From: Microbacteriaceae bacterium
Lineage (GTDB): Bacteria; Actinomycetota; Actinomycetes; Actinomycetales; Microbacteriaceae
Assembly: GCA_947373155.1 (NCBI GenBank)
Contig: CANBWO010000001.1
Span: 1-64,000 of the forward strand
Length of the DNA: 64,000 nucleotides
Direction of reading: 5' to 3'
Part shown: positions 1 through 9,318 of the stretch, piece after piece
How positions within the stretch are numbered: the first letter of the stretch is position 1
Layout: each line of letters opens with the position of its first letter
The notes under the pieces: generated by a model
Database searches by the model: none
Told to the model about the DNA's origin: nothing
What the model saw: the letters and a program-made list of their open reading frames with translations, nothing else
Position numbers and translations under genes: made by a program

Positions 1-644
1 CCCACCTTGTCGGCAAGCCAATCCTGAGTGTCGCCCTCGGGGATAAAACAGATGTCATAGGAATCAGGCTTATTAGCCACCGAAAGCCCGCGGGCCTCTG
101 CCTCTGCACGCACGCTGGCTTTGTCCGCGCTGGCACCGATCGGAAAAAGCACGTGCTTTAGTTCCTCGGTAGTAAGAACGCCCAAAACGTAACTCTGGTC
201 TTTGGCCAAAGCGGGAGAACGGTGAAGTTCCAGGTCTCCGGAATCTCCGAGTCGCACCTCTGCGTAGTGCCCGGTAGCAACGGCGTCAAAGCCGAGTGCA
301 AGAGCTTTTTCTAGCAAGGCCGCAAACTTAATGCGCTCGTTGCATCGCATGCAGGGATTTGGGGTTCGACCGGCTGAATATTCAGCGATGAAGTCATCTA
401 CCACTTCGGCTTTGAACTTCTCGGAAAAGTCCCACACATAAAAAGGAATACCCAATAGGTTGGCGGCGCGCTGGGCATCCATACTGTCTTCAATGGTGCA
501 GCAACCGCGTGAACCGGTTCGCAGCGTTCCCGAGTTGCGACTCAGGGCAAGGTGAACACCAACCACCTCGTGACCAGCCTCAACGGCTCGCGCGGCGGCA
601 ACTGCGGAGTCGACACCGCCGGACATTGCTGCAAGAACTTTCAT
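1..644 (-). CDS. mnmA: tRNA-specific 2-thiouridylase MnmA, 3' end cut by window edge
   Basis: Thiolates the wobble uridine U34 of Lys, Glu and Gln tRNAs, using ATP and sulfur relayed from a cysteine desulfurase. The 214 visible residues begin with the PP-loop motif SGGVDS (residues 8-13). They include NPCMRCN with active-site-type Cys98 and reach the second cysteine in DICFIPEG (Cys199), the spacing known for the E. coli enzyme (102 and 199). The C-terminal part, roughly 150 residues in the family, lies outside the window. The ATG at 644 is 41 bp downstream of a cysteine desulfurase gene on the same strand, the probable sulfur donor and operon partner. Confidence 0.95.
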   Translation of the reverse strand, partial: MKVLAAMSGGVDSAVAAARAVEAGHEVVGVHLALSRNSGTLRTGSRGCCTIEDSMDAQRAANLLGIPFYVWDFSEKFKAEVVDDFIAEYSAGRTPNPCMRCNERIKFAALLEKALALGFDAVATGHYAEVRLGDSGDLELHRSPALAKDQSYVLGVLTTEELKHVLFPIGASADKASVRAEAEARGLSVANKPDSYDICFIPEGDTQDWLADKV

Positions 645-685
645 CGAGTCAATTGTCTTTGAAAAACAGCTAAAAACCTAACCAA

Positions 686-1870
686 CTAAACCGTGAACCC
701 GGCTGATTTTGCGCGCTCGTGTGCCTCTGGAAGATGCGCCAAAAAGGCATCGATGTCTTGTTGGGTGCTGGTGTGCCCAAGTGAGATTCGAACGCAGGCA
801 GAGGAATCGTGCTGCGAATACCCCATGGCCAGTAATACATGCGATGCGCTGGTGACGCCGGCGGTGCAAGCCGAACCGTTCGATACGGCCACTCCCTTTG
901 CATCCAGAAGGAACAGCAGGGAATCCCCCGCACAACCCGGGAAGATGAAGTTCACGATATTCGGGACCCGGGCAGTTCCAAGTTCAAGATCAACCGCAAC
1001 TACTTTTACCTCTGGCACTGCGGTAATAACCCCCTGAACCAAGCGGAGGTTTAGGTCTGTCCACAACTGAATTGATTGGTCCAGCTCAGCCACGGCACTC
1101 TTAACGGCCAGAGCTAATGCACTGGAACCCGCTGGGTCTAGGGTTCCGGGACGCATTCCGCGCTCGTGGCCACCACCGTGAAAAATCGGGTCAAGTTTGG
1201 TTTTGCGCGAAACCAAAAGCGCACCCTGCCCAACTGGGCCTCCGAGTTTGTGACCGGTGATGCTCATGGCCGCCAACCCACTGGTGGCAAAATCAACCTT
1301 GATGTGTCCAAGTGCCGCCACCGCATCGCTGTGAACAGGCACATTGAATCTGCTGGCAAGTTCGGCAACCGCCGGAATATCCTGCACCACACCGGTTTCG
1401 TTGTTCACCCACATCAGTGAAATAAGGGCAACTTCCTCGGCTTTCGAGGACAGCAGCTCCTCAAGTTCCTCTAGGTTAATGCGCCCATCGCTGCCGGTTT
1501 TAAGCCAGTGCACCTGAGCATTTTTCTTGGCAGCCAACCACTCAATTGGTTCGAGCACAGCGTGGTGTTCGGTGGCGGCCGAAACAATGATTGGCCGGGC
1601 AACGCCGCCAATTGGGTTACGGCTAGAAAACAAACCCTGGATTGCCAGGTTGTCGGACTCGGTTCCACCGGAAGTGAAAATAACTTCGTTTCTGTCGGCA
1701 TGAACAGCGGCAGCGATGTCCTCGCGCGCCTGCTCCACTACTTGTCGCGCCTTCTGCCCGAAACTGTGCACCGATGAAGCGTTGCCCTGGGTGAGCAAAG
1801 ATTGGGTCAGCAAATCAACAACCGAAGGCCTTAGCGGGGTTGTGGCAGCGTGATCGAGGTAAAAACTCAC
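686..1870 (-). CDS. Cysteine desulfurase (NifS/IscS family)
   Basis: PLP enzyme that releases sulfur from cysteine as a persulfide, for tRNA thiolation and possibly Fe-S assembly. At 394 residues it has the class V aminotransferase features: N-terminal DHAATTP (6-12), the His pair at 102-103, the PLP lysine in SITGHKLGG (Lys208) and the catalytic loop SNGSACTAG (Cys335). It sits directly upstream of mnmA on the same strand. That context suggests its main job is feeding MnmA, as in many Gram-positive bacteria. No SufU or IscU gene is visible next to it. Whether it is also the general Fe-S desulfurase cannot be told from this window, so no symbol is given. Confidence 0.93.
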   Translation of the reverse strand: MSFYLDHAATTPLRPSVVDLLTQSLLTQGNASSVHSFGQKARQVVEQAREDIAAAVHADRNEVIFTSGGTESDNLAIQGLFSSRNPIGGVARPIIVSAATEHHAVLEPIEWLAAKKNAQVHWLKTGSDGRINLEELEELLSSKAEEVALISLMWVNNETGVVQDIPAVAELASRFNVPVHSDAVAALGHIKVDFATSGLAAMSITGHKLGGPVGQGALLVSRKTKLDPIFHGGGHERGMRPGTLDPAGSSALALAVKSAVAELDQSIQLWTDLNLRLVQGVITAVPEVKVVAVDLELGTARVPNIVNFIFPGCAGDSLLFLLDAKGVAVSNGSACTAGVTSASHVLLAMGYSQHDSSACVRISLGHTSTQQDIDAFLAHLPEAHERAKSAGFTV

Positions 1871-1960
1871 ATGTCAAGCCTAGTTTGCCTGGGCAAAATG
1901 TTTGGTTGCCATTTGTTGCCAAACGCCTTGTCCTTAAAGAGTTCGTAACCTAAGACAAAG

Positions 1961-1966
1961 TAGGAT
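1961..1966 (+). promoter_or_regulatory. Putative -10 element for leaderless glgX mRNA
   Basis: TAGGAT ends 8 nt before the glgX ATG at 1975, which would place transcription initiation at or next to the A of the start codon. No Shine-Dalgarno-like purine run precedes the ATG and no convincing -35 was found. Leaderless mRNAs are common in Actinobacteria. This is an inference from spacing only. Confidence 0.4.
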
Positions 1967-1974
1967 TCTCTGCA

Positions 1975-4053
1975 ATGCCGAAAACTTTTAGCGATATCCA
2001 GATAAACCCACACCGATTGGGAGTGACTTTTGCCAAGGGCAAGGGCACCATCCGGGTTTACTCGGAAAACGCAACTGCTATTCAACTCTGCATTTTAGAA
2101 GACGCCAACCCTCGAGTGGTTACCAAAACAGTTGATCTGGTCAAGGGTGACTACGACATTTGGGAAGCCAGCACTCCAGCGCTCAAAGTCGGAGTGAAGT
2201 ACGCGTTAAAAGCCGATGGCCCTTCATCGCCAAGGGATTCCTTCAACCCTTCACTGCTTCTTATCGACCCATATGCCAAGGCGGTAGAGCGCCTAGCCGC
2301 TCGCGAGTATTATTGCGTGGCCATTGCCGAGGATTTCGATTGGCAGGGCGTTGAAAAGCCAAATATTCCGCTCGACGAGACCATCATCTATGAGGCCCAT
2401 TCCCGAGGCCTGACTCGAGGAAACACTGCTCTGGCAGACGACATTCGCGGAACCTACGCGGCCCTTGGGCATCCGGAAACAATTCAGCACCTTCTAAAAA
2501 TCGGCGTTACCTCGGTTGAGCTGCTACCGATCCAAATGTTCATTTCGGAGCCGAGGCTCATGAACATGGGACTTTTCAACTACTGGGGTTACAACACCAT
2601 CAACTTTTTCTCTGCGCACCCACGCTACGCCTCGCCGACTGTGCGTGAAAAGGGTCCTGAGCACATCGTCAATGAGCTGAAAACGGCTATCCGCGAACTT
2701 CATAGGGCGGGCATCGAGGTAATTCTCGACGTGGTTTACAACCACACTGCCGAGGGCGGCGGTGGCGGTCTAACCTACAGCTACAAGGGCCTGGACAACT
2801 CCAGTTACTACCGCCTGGATGAAAAGGGCTGGTATCAGGACACCACCGGCTGTGGCAATTCGTTGAACTTTGCCAACCCGCACGTAGTGGATCTAACAAT
2901 GGACAGCCTTCGGTACTGGACCGAGGTCATGCAGATCGATGGCTTTAGATTTGACTTGGCGGCAACCCTGGCGCGCGACGAACACAACACCTTTAACCCG
3001 AACCATCCGCTGCTAAACGCCATGCAGAGCGACCCAATCGTGTCGCAGGCAAAGCTGATCATGGAACCTTGGGATGTGGGTCTGGGCGGCTGGCAAACCG
3101 GTAACTTCCCAGACCGCTTCAGCGAATGGAATGACCGCTACCGCGACAGCGTGCGAAAGTTCTGGTTGAGCGACATAGGCAATGCCCGAAACAGTGGCAA
3201 GTACTGGAATGGCGTGGCGGATTTGGCTACCCGTCTGGCCGGTTCCGGAGATATTGTTCCAGGATCACAGGGACCACTAGGCACCGTCAACTTTGTTACA
3301 GCCCACGATGGATTCACACTAAAAGACCTGGTGTCTTATAACGTGAAGCACAATCAGATAAACGGCGAAAGCAACCGCGACGGCACCAGCAACAACTACT
3401 CTTTCAACTTTGGCGTCGAGGGCGATACTCCAGACCCCGGAATCCGCGCAACTCGCAGGAAAACCGCCAGAAACATGCTGGCTACTCTGCTTTTCAGCGC
3501 AGGAATTCCAATGGTGACCGCCGGCGATGAGCGCGGAAAAACCCAACTCGGCAACAACAACGCCTACTGCCAAGACTCCAACCTGAGCTGGGTGAACTGG
3601 GATCTAACCCGTTCTCAACAGGATCTCGAAACCACTTTCGGGTACCTAACTAAGCTCCGCAAGGAAAACCCAACCTTGCGCCCAAATAACTTCGGTTCAT
3701 TTGAAAAAATCGAGGTTGGACTAGACCGCATTCGCTGGTTCAACTCAACGGGTCACATGATGACCGGTGATGACTGGCATAACTCCGAAACCAGAACTGT
3801 GATGCGTTTCAGTCAAAACTTGAGTCCAAATGGCAGCACCAACGAAACCCTGCTGATTATTCACGGAGCCGAGACCGAGCAAACGGTGAAACTTCCCGAA
3901 GAACTCGAGGTTGCAAGCTACGAGTTGCTCTGGAATAGTGCCTGGGAGCTACCGCCAACCGAAATCGGCGAACTCGCCGGGGGTTCGGAATTGATTATGT
4001 CCGGCTCGTCCGTGGTCTTGCTTCGAGTTAAAGCACAATCCAAAACCTCGTAA
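1975..4053 (+). CDS. glgX: Glycogen debranching enzyme GlgX (isoamylase type)
   Basis: Hydrolyses alpha-1,6 branch points of glycogen or phosphorylase-limit dextrin in the cytoplasm. The 692-residue protein has an N-terminal CBM48-like beta domain followed by a GH13 barrel. The conserved regions are visible: DVVYNHTAEGG (from residue 252), GFRFDLAA with the nucleophile Asp327, MEPWDVG with acid/base Glu364, and FVTAHDGFT with the His-Asp pair near 444-445. The length is normal for GlgX. It is the first gene of a plus-strand glgX-glgE-glgB cluster, separated from glgE by 92 bp. The ATG has no visible ribosome site, and a -10-like TAGGAT lies just upstream, suggesting leaderless translation. 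Confidence 0.95.
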   Translation: MPKTFSDIQINPHRLGVTFAKGKGTIRVYSENATAIQLCILEDANPRVVTKTVDLVKGDYDIWEASTPALKVGVKYALKADGPSSPRDSFNPSLLLIDPYAKAVERLAAREYYCVAIAEDFDWQGVEKPNIPLDETIIYEAHSRGLTRGNTALADDIRGTYAALGHPETIQHLLKIGVTSVELLPIQMFISEPRLMNMGLFNYWGYNTINFFSAHPRYASPTVREKGPEHIVNELKTAIRELHRAGIEVILDVVYNHTAEGGGGGLTYSYKGLDNSSYYRLDEKGWYQDTTGCGNSLNFANPHVVDLTMDSLRYWTEVMQIDGFRFDLAATLARDEHNTFNPNHPLLNAMQSDPIVSQAKLIMEPWDVGLGGWQTGNFPDRFSEWNDRYRDSVRKFWLSDIGNARNSGKYWNGVADLATRLAGSGDIVPGSQGPLGTVNFVTAHDGFTLKDLVSYNVKHNQINGESNRDGTSNNYSFNFGVEGDTPDPGIRATRRKTARNMLATLLFSAGIPMVTAGDERGKTQLGNNNAYCQDSNLSWVNWDLTRSQQDLETTFGYLTKLRKENPTLRPNNFGSFEKIEVGLDRIRWFNSTGHMMTGDDWHNSETRTVMRFSQNLSPNGSTNETLLIIHGAETEQTVKLPEELEVASYELLWNSAWELPPTEIGELAGGSELIMSGSSVVLLRVKAQSKTS

Positions 4054-4132
4054 ATCAGAGGCAATTGTTTTTATTGTGCAACAAACATGTAAAGGCTTTC
4101 GGTTTATGCCCTTACTGGAGTCTCTAGTTCAC

Positions 4133-4138
4133 TAAATT
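4133..4138 (+). promoter_or_regulatory. Putative -10 element for leaderless glgE mRNA
   Basis: TAAATT ends 7 nt before the GTG start of glgE at 4146, leaving no room for an untranslated leader or ribosome site. If real, glgE has its own promoter in the glgX-glgE gap as well as any read-through. No good -35 was seen. Confidence 0.35.
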
Positions 4139-4145
4139 ACAAAGT

Positions 4146-6164
4146 GTGAGCAACTACATCGAATACCGTCACCCTGCACCAATTGGTCGCCTTCCGATTT
4201 TGGCGGTAGCGCCGAGTGTGGAAGACGGTCGGTGGCCAGCAAAGGCTTTTGCAGGCGAAATCATCAGCTTTTCTGCCAATGTATTCCGCGAGGGCCACGA
4301 TGACGTCTCGGCTGAGGTATTGCTGATTAGCCCAGCCGGAATCCAGACCGTTCACAGAATGCACCCTGGCGCACCGGGATCCGATACCTGGCACACCAAA
4401 ATTGTTTTGGCCGAAGTGGGCAATTACCGTTTCACGATTCGCGCCTTCGCCGATGACTTTCTCACCTGGCATCACAATGCCGAAATCAAGATTCACGCGG
4501 GCATCGATCAGGAACTGATGCTGCTAGAGGGCGTGAATCTGTTCACCAGAGCCGCCTCGCAAAAATCTCGAAGCAAGGCCAACTCCAAGCTTTTGGTAGC
4601 CCTTGCGCAAAAACTTGCCGACGAAAGTCTCTCCCCCGTAGCTCGTCTGGAACTGGCCGAAACCGCTGAGGTGGCAAATGCCATAACCGATGAGCCGATT
4701 CGATCGCTAGAAACCGAATCGAGCGAATTCACGATCAACTGTGAACGCAAACTAGCCGGTTGCGGAGCCTGGTACGAGTTCTTCCCTCGAAGTGAAGGCG
4801 CGGCCTTTGACGAAAAGACCCAAACCTGGACCAGCGGAAACTTTAAAACCGCTGGTAAGCGCCTAGCCGCGGTGAAAGACATGGGCTTCGACATCCTTTA
4901 CATGCCGCCGATTCACCCAATTGGCGTTGCTCATCGCAAGGGGCCGAACAACACCCTCGTGGTTGGACCCCAAGACCCAGGTTCCCCTTGGGCAATCGGC
5001 GGTGAAGCTGGCGGACACGATGCCATCCACCCGGATTTGGGCACCATGGCAGATTTTGTGGCTTTCGTAAAGAAGGCGAACCACCTCGGATTAGAAATCG
5101 CACTCGACCTAGCACTTCAGGCCAGCCCTGATCACCCTTGGGTCAAGAGCAACCCGCAGTGGTTCACCACTCGTGCCGATGGCAGCATCGCCTACGCCGA
5201 GAATCCACCAAAGAAGTACCAGGACATATACCCCATCAATTTCGACAATGACCCAGAAGGCATCTACAACGAGGTGCTGCGCGTAGTCCTGTTCTGGATT
5301 TCCAAGGGCGTAAAGATTTTCCGCGTGGACAACCCGCACACCAAACCCGTAGCGTTCTGGGAATGGTTGATTGGTGAAGTAAACAACGCCCACCCCGAGG
5401 TCATTTTCCTGGCAGAGGCCTTTACCCGCCCATCGATGATGCACGCACTTGGTAAGACCGGTTTCCAACAGAGTTACACCTACTTCACCTGGCGAAACAG
5501 CAAATGGGAGCTGGAGCAATACCTAACCGAAGTAGCGCATCAAACCGCAGACTTCTTCCGCCCAAATTTCTGGGTCAGCACTCCGGATATTCTCACTCAA
5601 TACCTGCAGTTTGGCGGCAAGCCTGCTCACAAGATTCGTGCGGCAATTGCGGCCATGGCCACCCCGAACTGGGGCATGTATGCAGGCTACGAGCTTGTGG
5701 AATCGGTGGCTCGCCCGGGAGCCGAAGAACACATCGACAGCGAAAAATACGAGTACAAGCCGCGCGATTGGAAAGCCGCCGAAAAAGGTGGCCGGAGCAT
5801 CGCTGATTACGTCTCGCGTTTGAACCACATTCGCAAGGAAAACCCGGCGCTGGAGCAACTGCGCAACCTGGAGATTCACGGCAGCGATGACTCCGCAATC
5901 CTCTGTTTCAGTAAGCACATCAATGCCGAACACAGCCCTACCCAAGAGGCAAACACCATCATCGTTGTTGCAAACACCGACCCACATGCAGTTCGCGAAT
6001 CAACGGTTCACCTAAACCTTGAAAAGCTTGGTCTAGCGGCAGGAAGCAGCTTCAAAGTCACGGACCTAATCACGGGTGCCAGCTTCTTGTGGTCAGAGCA
6101 CAACTACGTGAAACTCGACGCCTTTGTTGAGCCGGTACACATTCTTCGAGTAGAGCACAGCTAA
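4146..6164 (+). CDS. glgE: Alpha-1,4-glucan:maltose-1-phosphate maltosyltransferase GlgE
   Basis: Extends alpha-1,4-glucans by transferring maltosyl units from alpha-maltose-1-phosphate (GH13 subfamily 3), the polymerising step of the actinobacterial GlgE pathway. At 672 residues it has the family length. Diagnostic segments are EFFPRSEG, the PPIHPIG loop, FRVDNPHTK with nucleophile Asp395, FLAEAF with Glu424, and the YTYFTWR stretch. The Asp and Glu positions nearly coincide with those of the Streptomyces enzyme (394, 423). The start is GTG with no visible Shine-Dalgarno. It lies between glgX and glgB, 8 bp before the latter. No TreS, Pep2, GlgC or GlgM gene lies beside it, so the source of maltose-1-phosphate is not visible. 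Confidence 0.95.
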   Translation: MSNYIEYRHPAPIGRLPILAVAPSVEDGRWPAKAFAGEIISFSANVFREGHDDVSAEVLLISPAGIQTVHRMHPGAPGSDTWHTKIVLAEVGNYRFTIRAFADDFLTWHHNAEIKIHAGIDQELMLLEGVNLFTRAASQKSRSKANSKLLVALAQKLADESLSPVARLELAETAEVANAITDEPIRSLETESSEFTINCERKLAGCGAWYEFFPRSEGAAFDEKTQTWTSGNFKTAGKRLAAVKDMGFDILYMPPIHPIGVAHRKGPNNTLVVGPQDPGSPWAIGGEAGGHDAIHPDLGTMADFVAFVKKANHLGLEIALDLALQASPDHPWVKSNPQWFTTRADGSIAYAENPPKKYQDIYPINFDNDPEGIYNEVLRVVLFWISKGVKIFRVDNPHTKPVAFWEWLIGEVNNAHPEVIFLAEAFTRPSMMHALGKTGFQQSYTYFTWRNSKWELEQYLTEVAHQTADFFRPNFWVSTPDILTQYLQFGGKPAHKIRAAIAAMATPNWGMYAGYELVESVARPGAEEHIDSEKYEYKPRDWKAAEKGGRSIADYVSRLNHIRKENPALEQLRNLEIHGSDDSAILCFSKHINAEHSPTQEANTIIVVANTDPHAVRESTVHLNLEKLGLAAGSSFKVTDLITGASFLWSEHNYVKLDAFVEPVHILRVEHS

Positions 6165-6172
6165 GGAAAACC

Positions 6173-8377
6173 ATGGCAAACAAGGCGGCTATCAAAGCAC
6201 TCAAGGCACCAACACTGGATGCGGACTCGCTCTGGAAGGTAAGCGTGGGTGCGCATCACGATCCGCACTCGATTCTGGGTGTGCACGAGGTCGACGGCGG
6301 CTTTGCAATTCGCAGCCTCAAGCCATTTGCCAAGTCGGTTGTGGCAAATCTGGCAGACGGCCAGCAGGTAGAACTAGCCCACCTGGAAAACGGAGTTTGG
6401 CAGGCAGCCTTTGCTTCAAAGACGCTGCCGGATTACCGCATTGTTGCCAGCTACGAAGACGATGTTCAGTGGTTGGCCGACGACCCGTATCACTACCTGC
6501 CAACTCTGGGAGATCTTGACCTTCACCTAATTGCAGAAGGTCGTCACGAAGAGCTTTGGAAGGCCCTCGGGTCGCACCTTCACACCGTGTCCACCCAACT
6601 CGGAGACGCAGTTGGAACCCGTTTCGCTGTTTGGGCTCCAAATGCTCAGGCGGTTCGGGTAGTTGGCGAGTTCAATCACTGGAACGGTGTTGGTCACGCC
6701 ATGCGAGTGATGGGTTCCAGTGGCATCTGGGAAATCTTCATTCCAGGCGTTGGAGTGGGAACCAAGTACAAGTACGAGATTCTGACCAAGGATGGTCACT
6801 GGATCACCAAGATTGATCCGCTGGCTCGTCAAACCGAACTTCCGCCGGCAACCGCCTCGATTGTGACCGAGAGCAACTACAAGTGGAAAGACAAGTCTTG
6901 GCTCACCGCTCGTGCCAAACGAGACGCTCTAAAGTCACCGATGAGCATCTATGAGTTGCATGCGGGATCTTGGCGAACCGGCCTAAATTACCGCCAACTA
7001 GCCGACGAGCTTATCCCCTACGTTCAGCAGCTGGGCTTTACCCACGTTGAATTCATGCCCGTTGCCGAGCACCCTTATGCCCCGAGCTGGGGTTACCAGG
7101 TAACTGGTTACTACGCACCAACCTCAAGATTTGGCAGCCCAGATGACTTCAAGTATCTGGTCGACAAACTCCACCAGGCCGGCATCGGTGTGATTTTGGA
7201 CTGGGTGCCAGCCCATTTCCCCAAGGATGAATGGGCCCTCGGGCGCTACGACGGGCGTCCGCTTTACGAACACGAAGACCCACGCCGAGGGGAACATCCA
7301 GACTGGGGAACCTACATCTTCGACTTTGGCCGCACCGAAGTCAGGAACTTTTTGGTGGCCAACGCCACCTACTGGATCGAAGAATTCCACATCGATGGCC
7401 TGCGAGTAGACGCCGTTGCATCGATGCTTTATCTGGACTACAGCCGCGAAGCTGGAGAATGGCTTCCGAACCAATACGGTGGCCGCGAAAACATCGATGC
7501 CATTAAGTTCATGCAGGAGGCCAACGCCACCGTTTACAAGCGAAACCCAGGCGTGATGATGATTGCCGAGGAATCCACCAGCTGGGGCGGCGTGAGCGCA
7601 CCAACCGATGGCGGCGGCTTAGGCTACGGATTCAAATGGAACATGGGTTGGATGCACGACAGCCTGGAATACATTCAAAAAGACCCGATGTACCGCAAGT
7701 ACCACCATGGCGAGCTGACCTTCAGCATGCTCTACGCCTACGACGAGAAGTTCGTGCTGCCAATCAGCCACGACGAAGTTGTTCACGGCAAGGGTTCGCT
7801 ACTTGCCAAGATGCCTGGCGACCGCTGGCAGCAGTTGGCAAATGTTCGAGCATTCTTGGCTTACATGTGGGCTCACCCCGGCAAGCAACTTTTGTTTATG
7901 GGTAGCGAGTTTGGTCAGTTGAGCGAATGGTCTTCCGAGCGCGGTTTGGACTGGTGGATCCTGGAGCAACCAAGTCACCAGGCAGTCCAAGCCTTGGTGA
8001 GCGCATTGAACAGCGTCTACCTAGAGAACCCCGCCCTCTGGCAGCTAGACCACGATGCCCGCGGATTCCAGTGGATCGACGGCGGCAACGCAGACCAGAA
8101 CTGCCTCTCATTCGTTCGCTACGACGAAGCCGGTGAACCAATCGTGGTCGTTATCAATTTTGCGGGCCAACCGCACGGTGGATTCCGACTCGGCTTCCCC
8201 CGAGATGGCGAATGGCTGGAAATTTTAAACACCGATGCCGAGGTATTTGGCGGCTCAGGAGTGGGCAACTTTGGAAAGGTTTCGGTGCACGATGGCGGCA
8301 GCCACGGGCAACCGTTCAGCGCCGAGATCACAGTTCCTCCGCTGGGCGCGGTCTTCTTCAAGCCCTCGAAAGGTTAG
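6173..8377 (+). CDS. glgB: 1,4-alpha-glucan branching enzyme GlgB
   Basis: Introduces alpha-1,6 branches into the linear glucan made by GlgE. The 734-residue GH13 subfamily 9 protein has two N-terminal beta modules (a long-form branching enzyme) before the barrel. Visible motifs are LDWVPAHFP, GLRVDAVAS with nucleophile Asp413, MIAEESTS with acid/base Glu466, and SHDEVVHGKG with Asp534. An AGGAAAA ribosome site precedes the ATG. The gene follows glgE by 8 bp and is probably co-transcribed with it. Its TAG stop overlaps the stop codon of the convergent downstream gene by 4 bp, so no terminator fits between them. Confidence 0.96.
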   Translation: MANKAAIKALKAPTLDADSLWKVSVGAHHDPHSILGVHEVDGGFAIRSLKPFAKSVVANLADGQQVELAHLENGVWQAAFASKTLPDYRIVASYEDDVQWLADDPYHYLPTLGDLDLHLIAEGRHEELWKALGSHLHTVSTQLGDAVGTRFAVWAPNAQAVRVVGEFNHWNGVGHAMRVMGSSGIWEIFIPGVGVGTKYKYEILTKDGHWITKIDPLARQTELPPATASIVTESNYKWKDKSWLTARAKRDALKSPMSIYELHAGSWRTGLNYRQLADELIPYVQQLGFTHVEFMPVAEHPYAPSWGYQVTGYYAPTSRFGSPDDFKYLVDKLHQAGIGVILDWVPAHFPKDEWALGRYDGRPLYEHEDPRRGEHPDWGTYIFDFGRTEVRNFLVANATYWIEEFHIDGLRVDAVASMLYLDYSREAGEWLPNQYGGRENIDAIKFMQEANATVYKRNPGVMMIAEESTSWGGVSAPTDGGGLGYGFKWNMGWMHDSLEYIQKDPMYRKYHHGELTFSMLYAYDEKFVLPISHDEVVHGKGSLLAKMPGDRWQQLANVRAFLAYMWAHPGKQLLFMGSEFGQLSEWSSERGLDWWILEQPSHQAVQALVSALNSVYLENPALWQLDHDARGFQWIDGGNADQNCLSFVRYDEAGEPIVVVINFAGQPHGGFRLGFPRDGEWLEILNTDAEVFGGSGVGNFGKVSVHDGGSHGQPFSAEITVPPLGAVFFKPSKG

Positions 8378-9318
8378 TAGAGCAAATTGGTGAGGCGAAT
8401 TCGGGCCGCAATTGTGTCCGGATTTGCAGCTCCCGCTACCTTGAACAACTCAACAAGGTGCTGACGGATAACCTCGCGGTCTTCCTTTGTGGCTACCTCG
8501 AAGGTGTCTAGTAATGCCTTGAAAGACAACTCAAAGTGCCCAATCACAGCTAGGACGTCGGATTTCAGAAGGACGTCTGCCAAAGTTTGCACTGGTGCCT
8601 GCAGTACCTGCTCTAGGTCCTGTTTGTCGGTGCGAACCAACAACTTGGCCTGAGCAAGGCCCACAACGGCGATTTCATCGGCAGGAGCCTCGGCCAGTGC
8701 AGCCTCAAACTCTTTTACTGCCGTCACATAATCCTCGGCATCAATTGCATCGTAAGCAGCTTGGTGGCGAGGTGGCAACATCGGTTTTGGCATTTCAGCG
8801 TTGTCGTCGGCTACTGCAGTAGCGACAAGCCCGTTCTCCTGCGCCAGGACCATAACCTTGTCGATTATCTGAGTAATAACTTCGGCTTCTTGGTCTCCCG
8901 AAAACATCGGAACCGGTTGCCCCTTGAGCAAAGCCGCGACAGCAGGAATCTGGGTTATCTGAAATGCTTCCAATATTGGTTGGTTGGCATCTCCATCGAT
9001 GCGCAACAGCATGACAGCACCGTTGCGGTTAGCAACTTCAGCTTCTAGTTTTTTGGTGAGGGTGGCGCTTGACTCACTGCGACTTGTGAAGAAATCCACA
9101 AGCACGGGCATGCGCTCTGAGATTTTTAGATAGCTAACAATGGTGGCTTGATTTACCTCAACCACAAGAGCCGGAACACGCAAAACCTGAGCCTCGGTGC
9201 CCTGCTGTTCAACACCAGCCTGTGGCGACTGGGCTGCGGCAGGCTGCGCGCTTTTGGGCTTGGTGAGGCTGGAGAGATCTACCGCACCGCGGAAGGCTGC
9301 CTTGGAGTAATCGGTCAT
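8374..9318 (-). CDS. Thioredoxin-like/TPR protein (YbbN/CnoX-like) lacking the CXXC motif
   Basis: A 314-residue protein with a low-complexity N-terminus (about 1-45), a thioredoxin fold region (about 50-155, with VLVDFF and ITQIPAVAALLKG) and helical TPR-like repeats to the C-terminus. The position normally holding CXXC reads SESS (81-84), so thiol redox chemistry by this motif is excluded; there are no cysteines nearby. This matches the actinobacterial co-chaperone YbbN-type family, thought to hold clients for chaperones. The ATG overlaps the stop of the upstream membrane-protein gene by one base (TGATG), so the two are likely translationally coupled. The exact function is unproven. Confidence 0.75.
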   Translation of the reverse strand: MTDYSKAAFRGAVDLSSLTKPKSAQPAAAQSPQAGVEQQGTEAQVLRVPALVVEVNQATIVSYLKISERMPVLVDFFTSRSESSATLTKKLEAEVANRNGAVMLLRIDGDANQPILEAFQITQIPAVAALLKGQPVPMFSGDQEAEVITQIIDKVMVLAQENGLVATAVADDNAEMPKPMLPPRHQAAYDAIDAEDYVTAVKEFEAALAEAPADEIAVVGLAQAKLLVRTDKQDLEQVLQAPVQTLADVLLKSDVLAVIGHFELSFKALLDTFEVATKEDREVIRQHLVELFKVAGAANPDTIAARIRLTNLLY

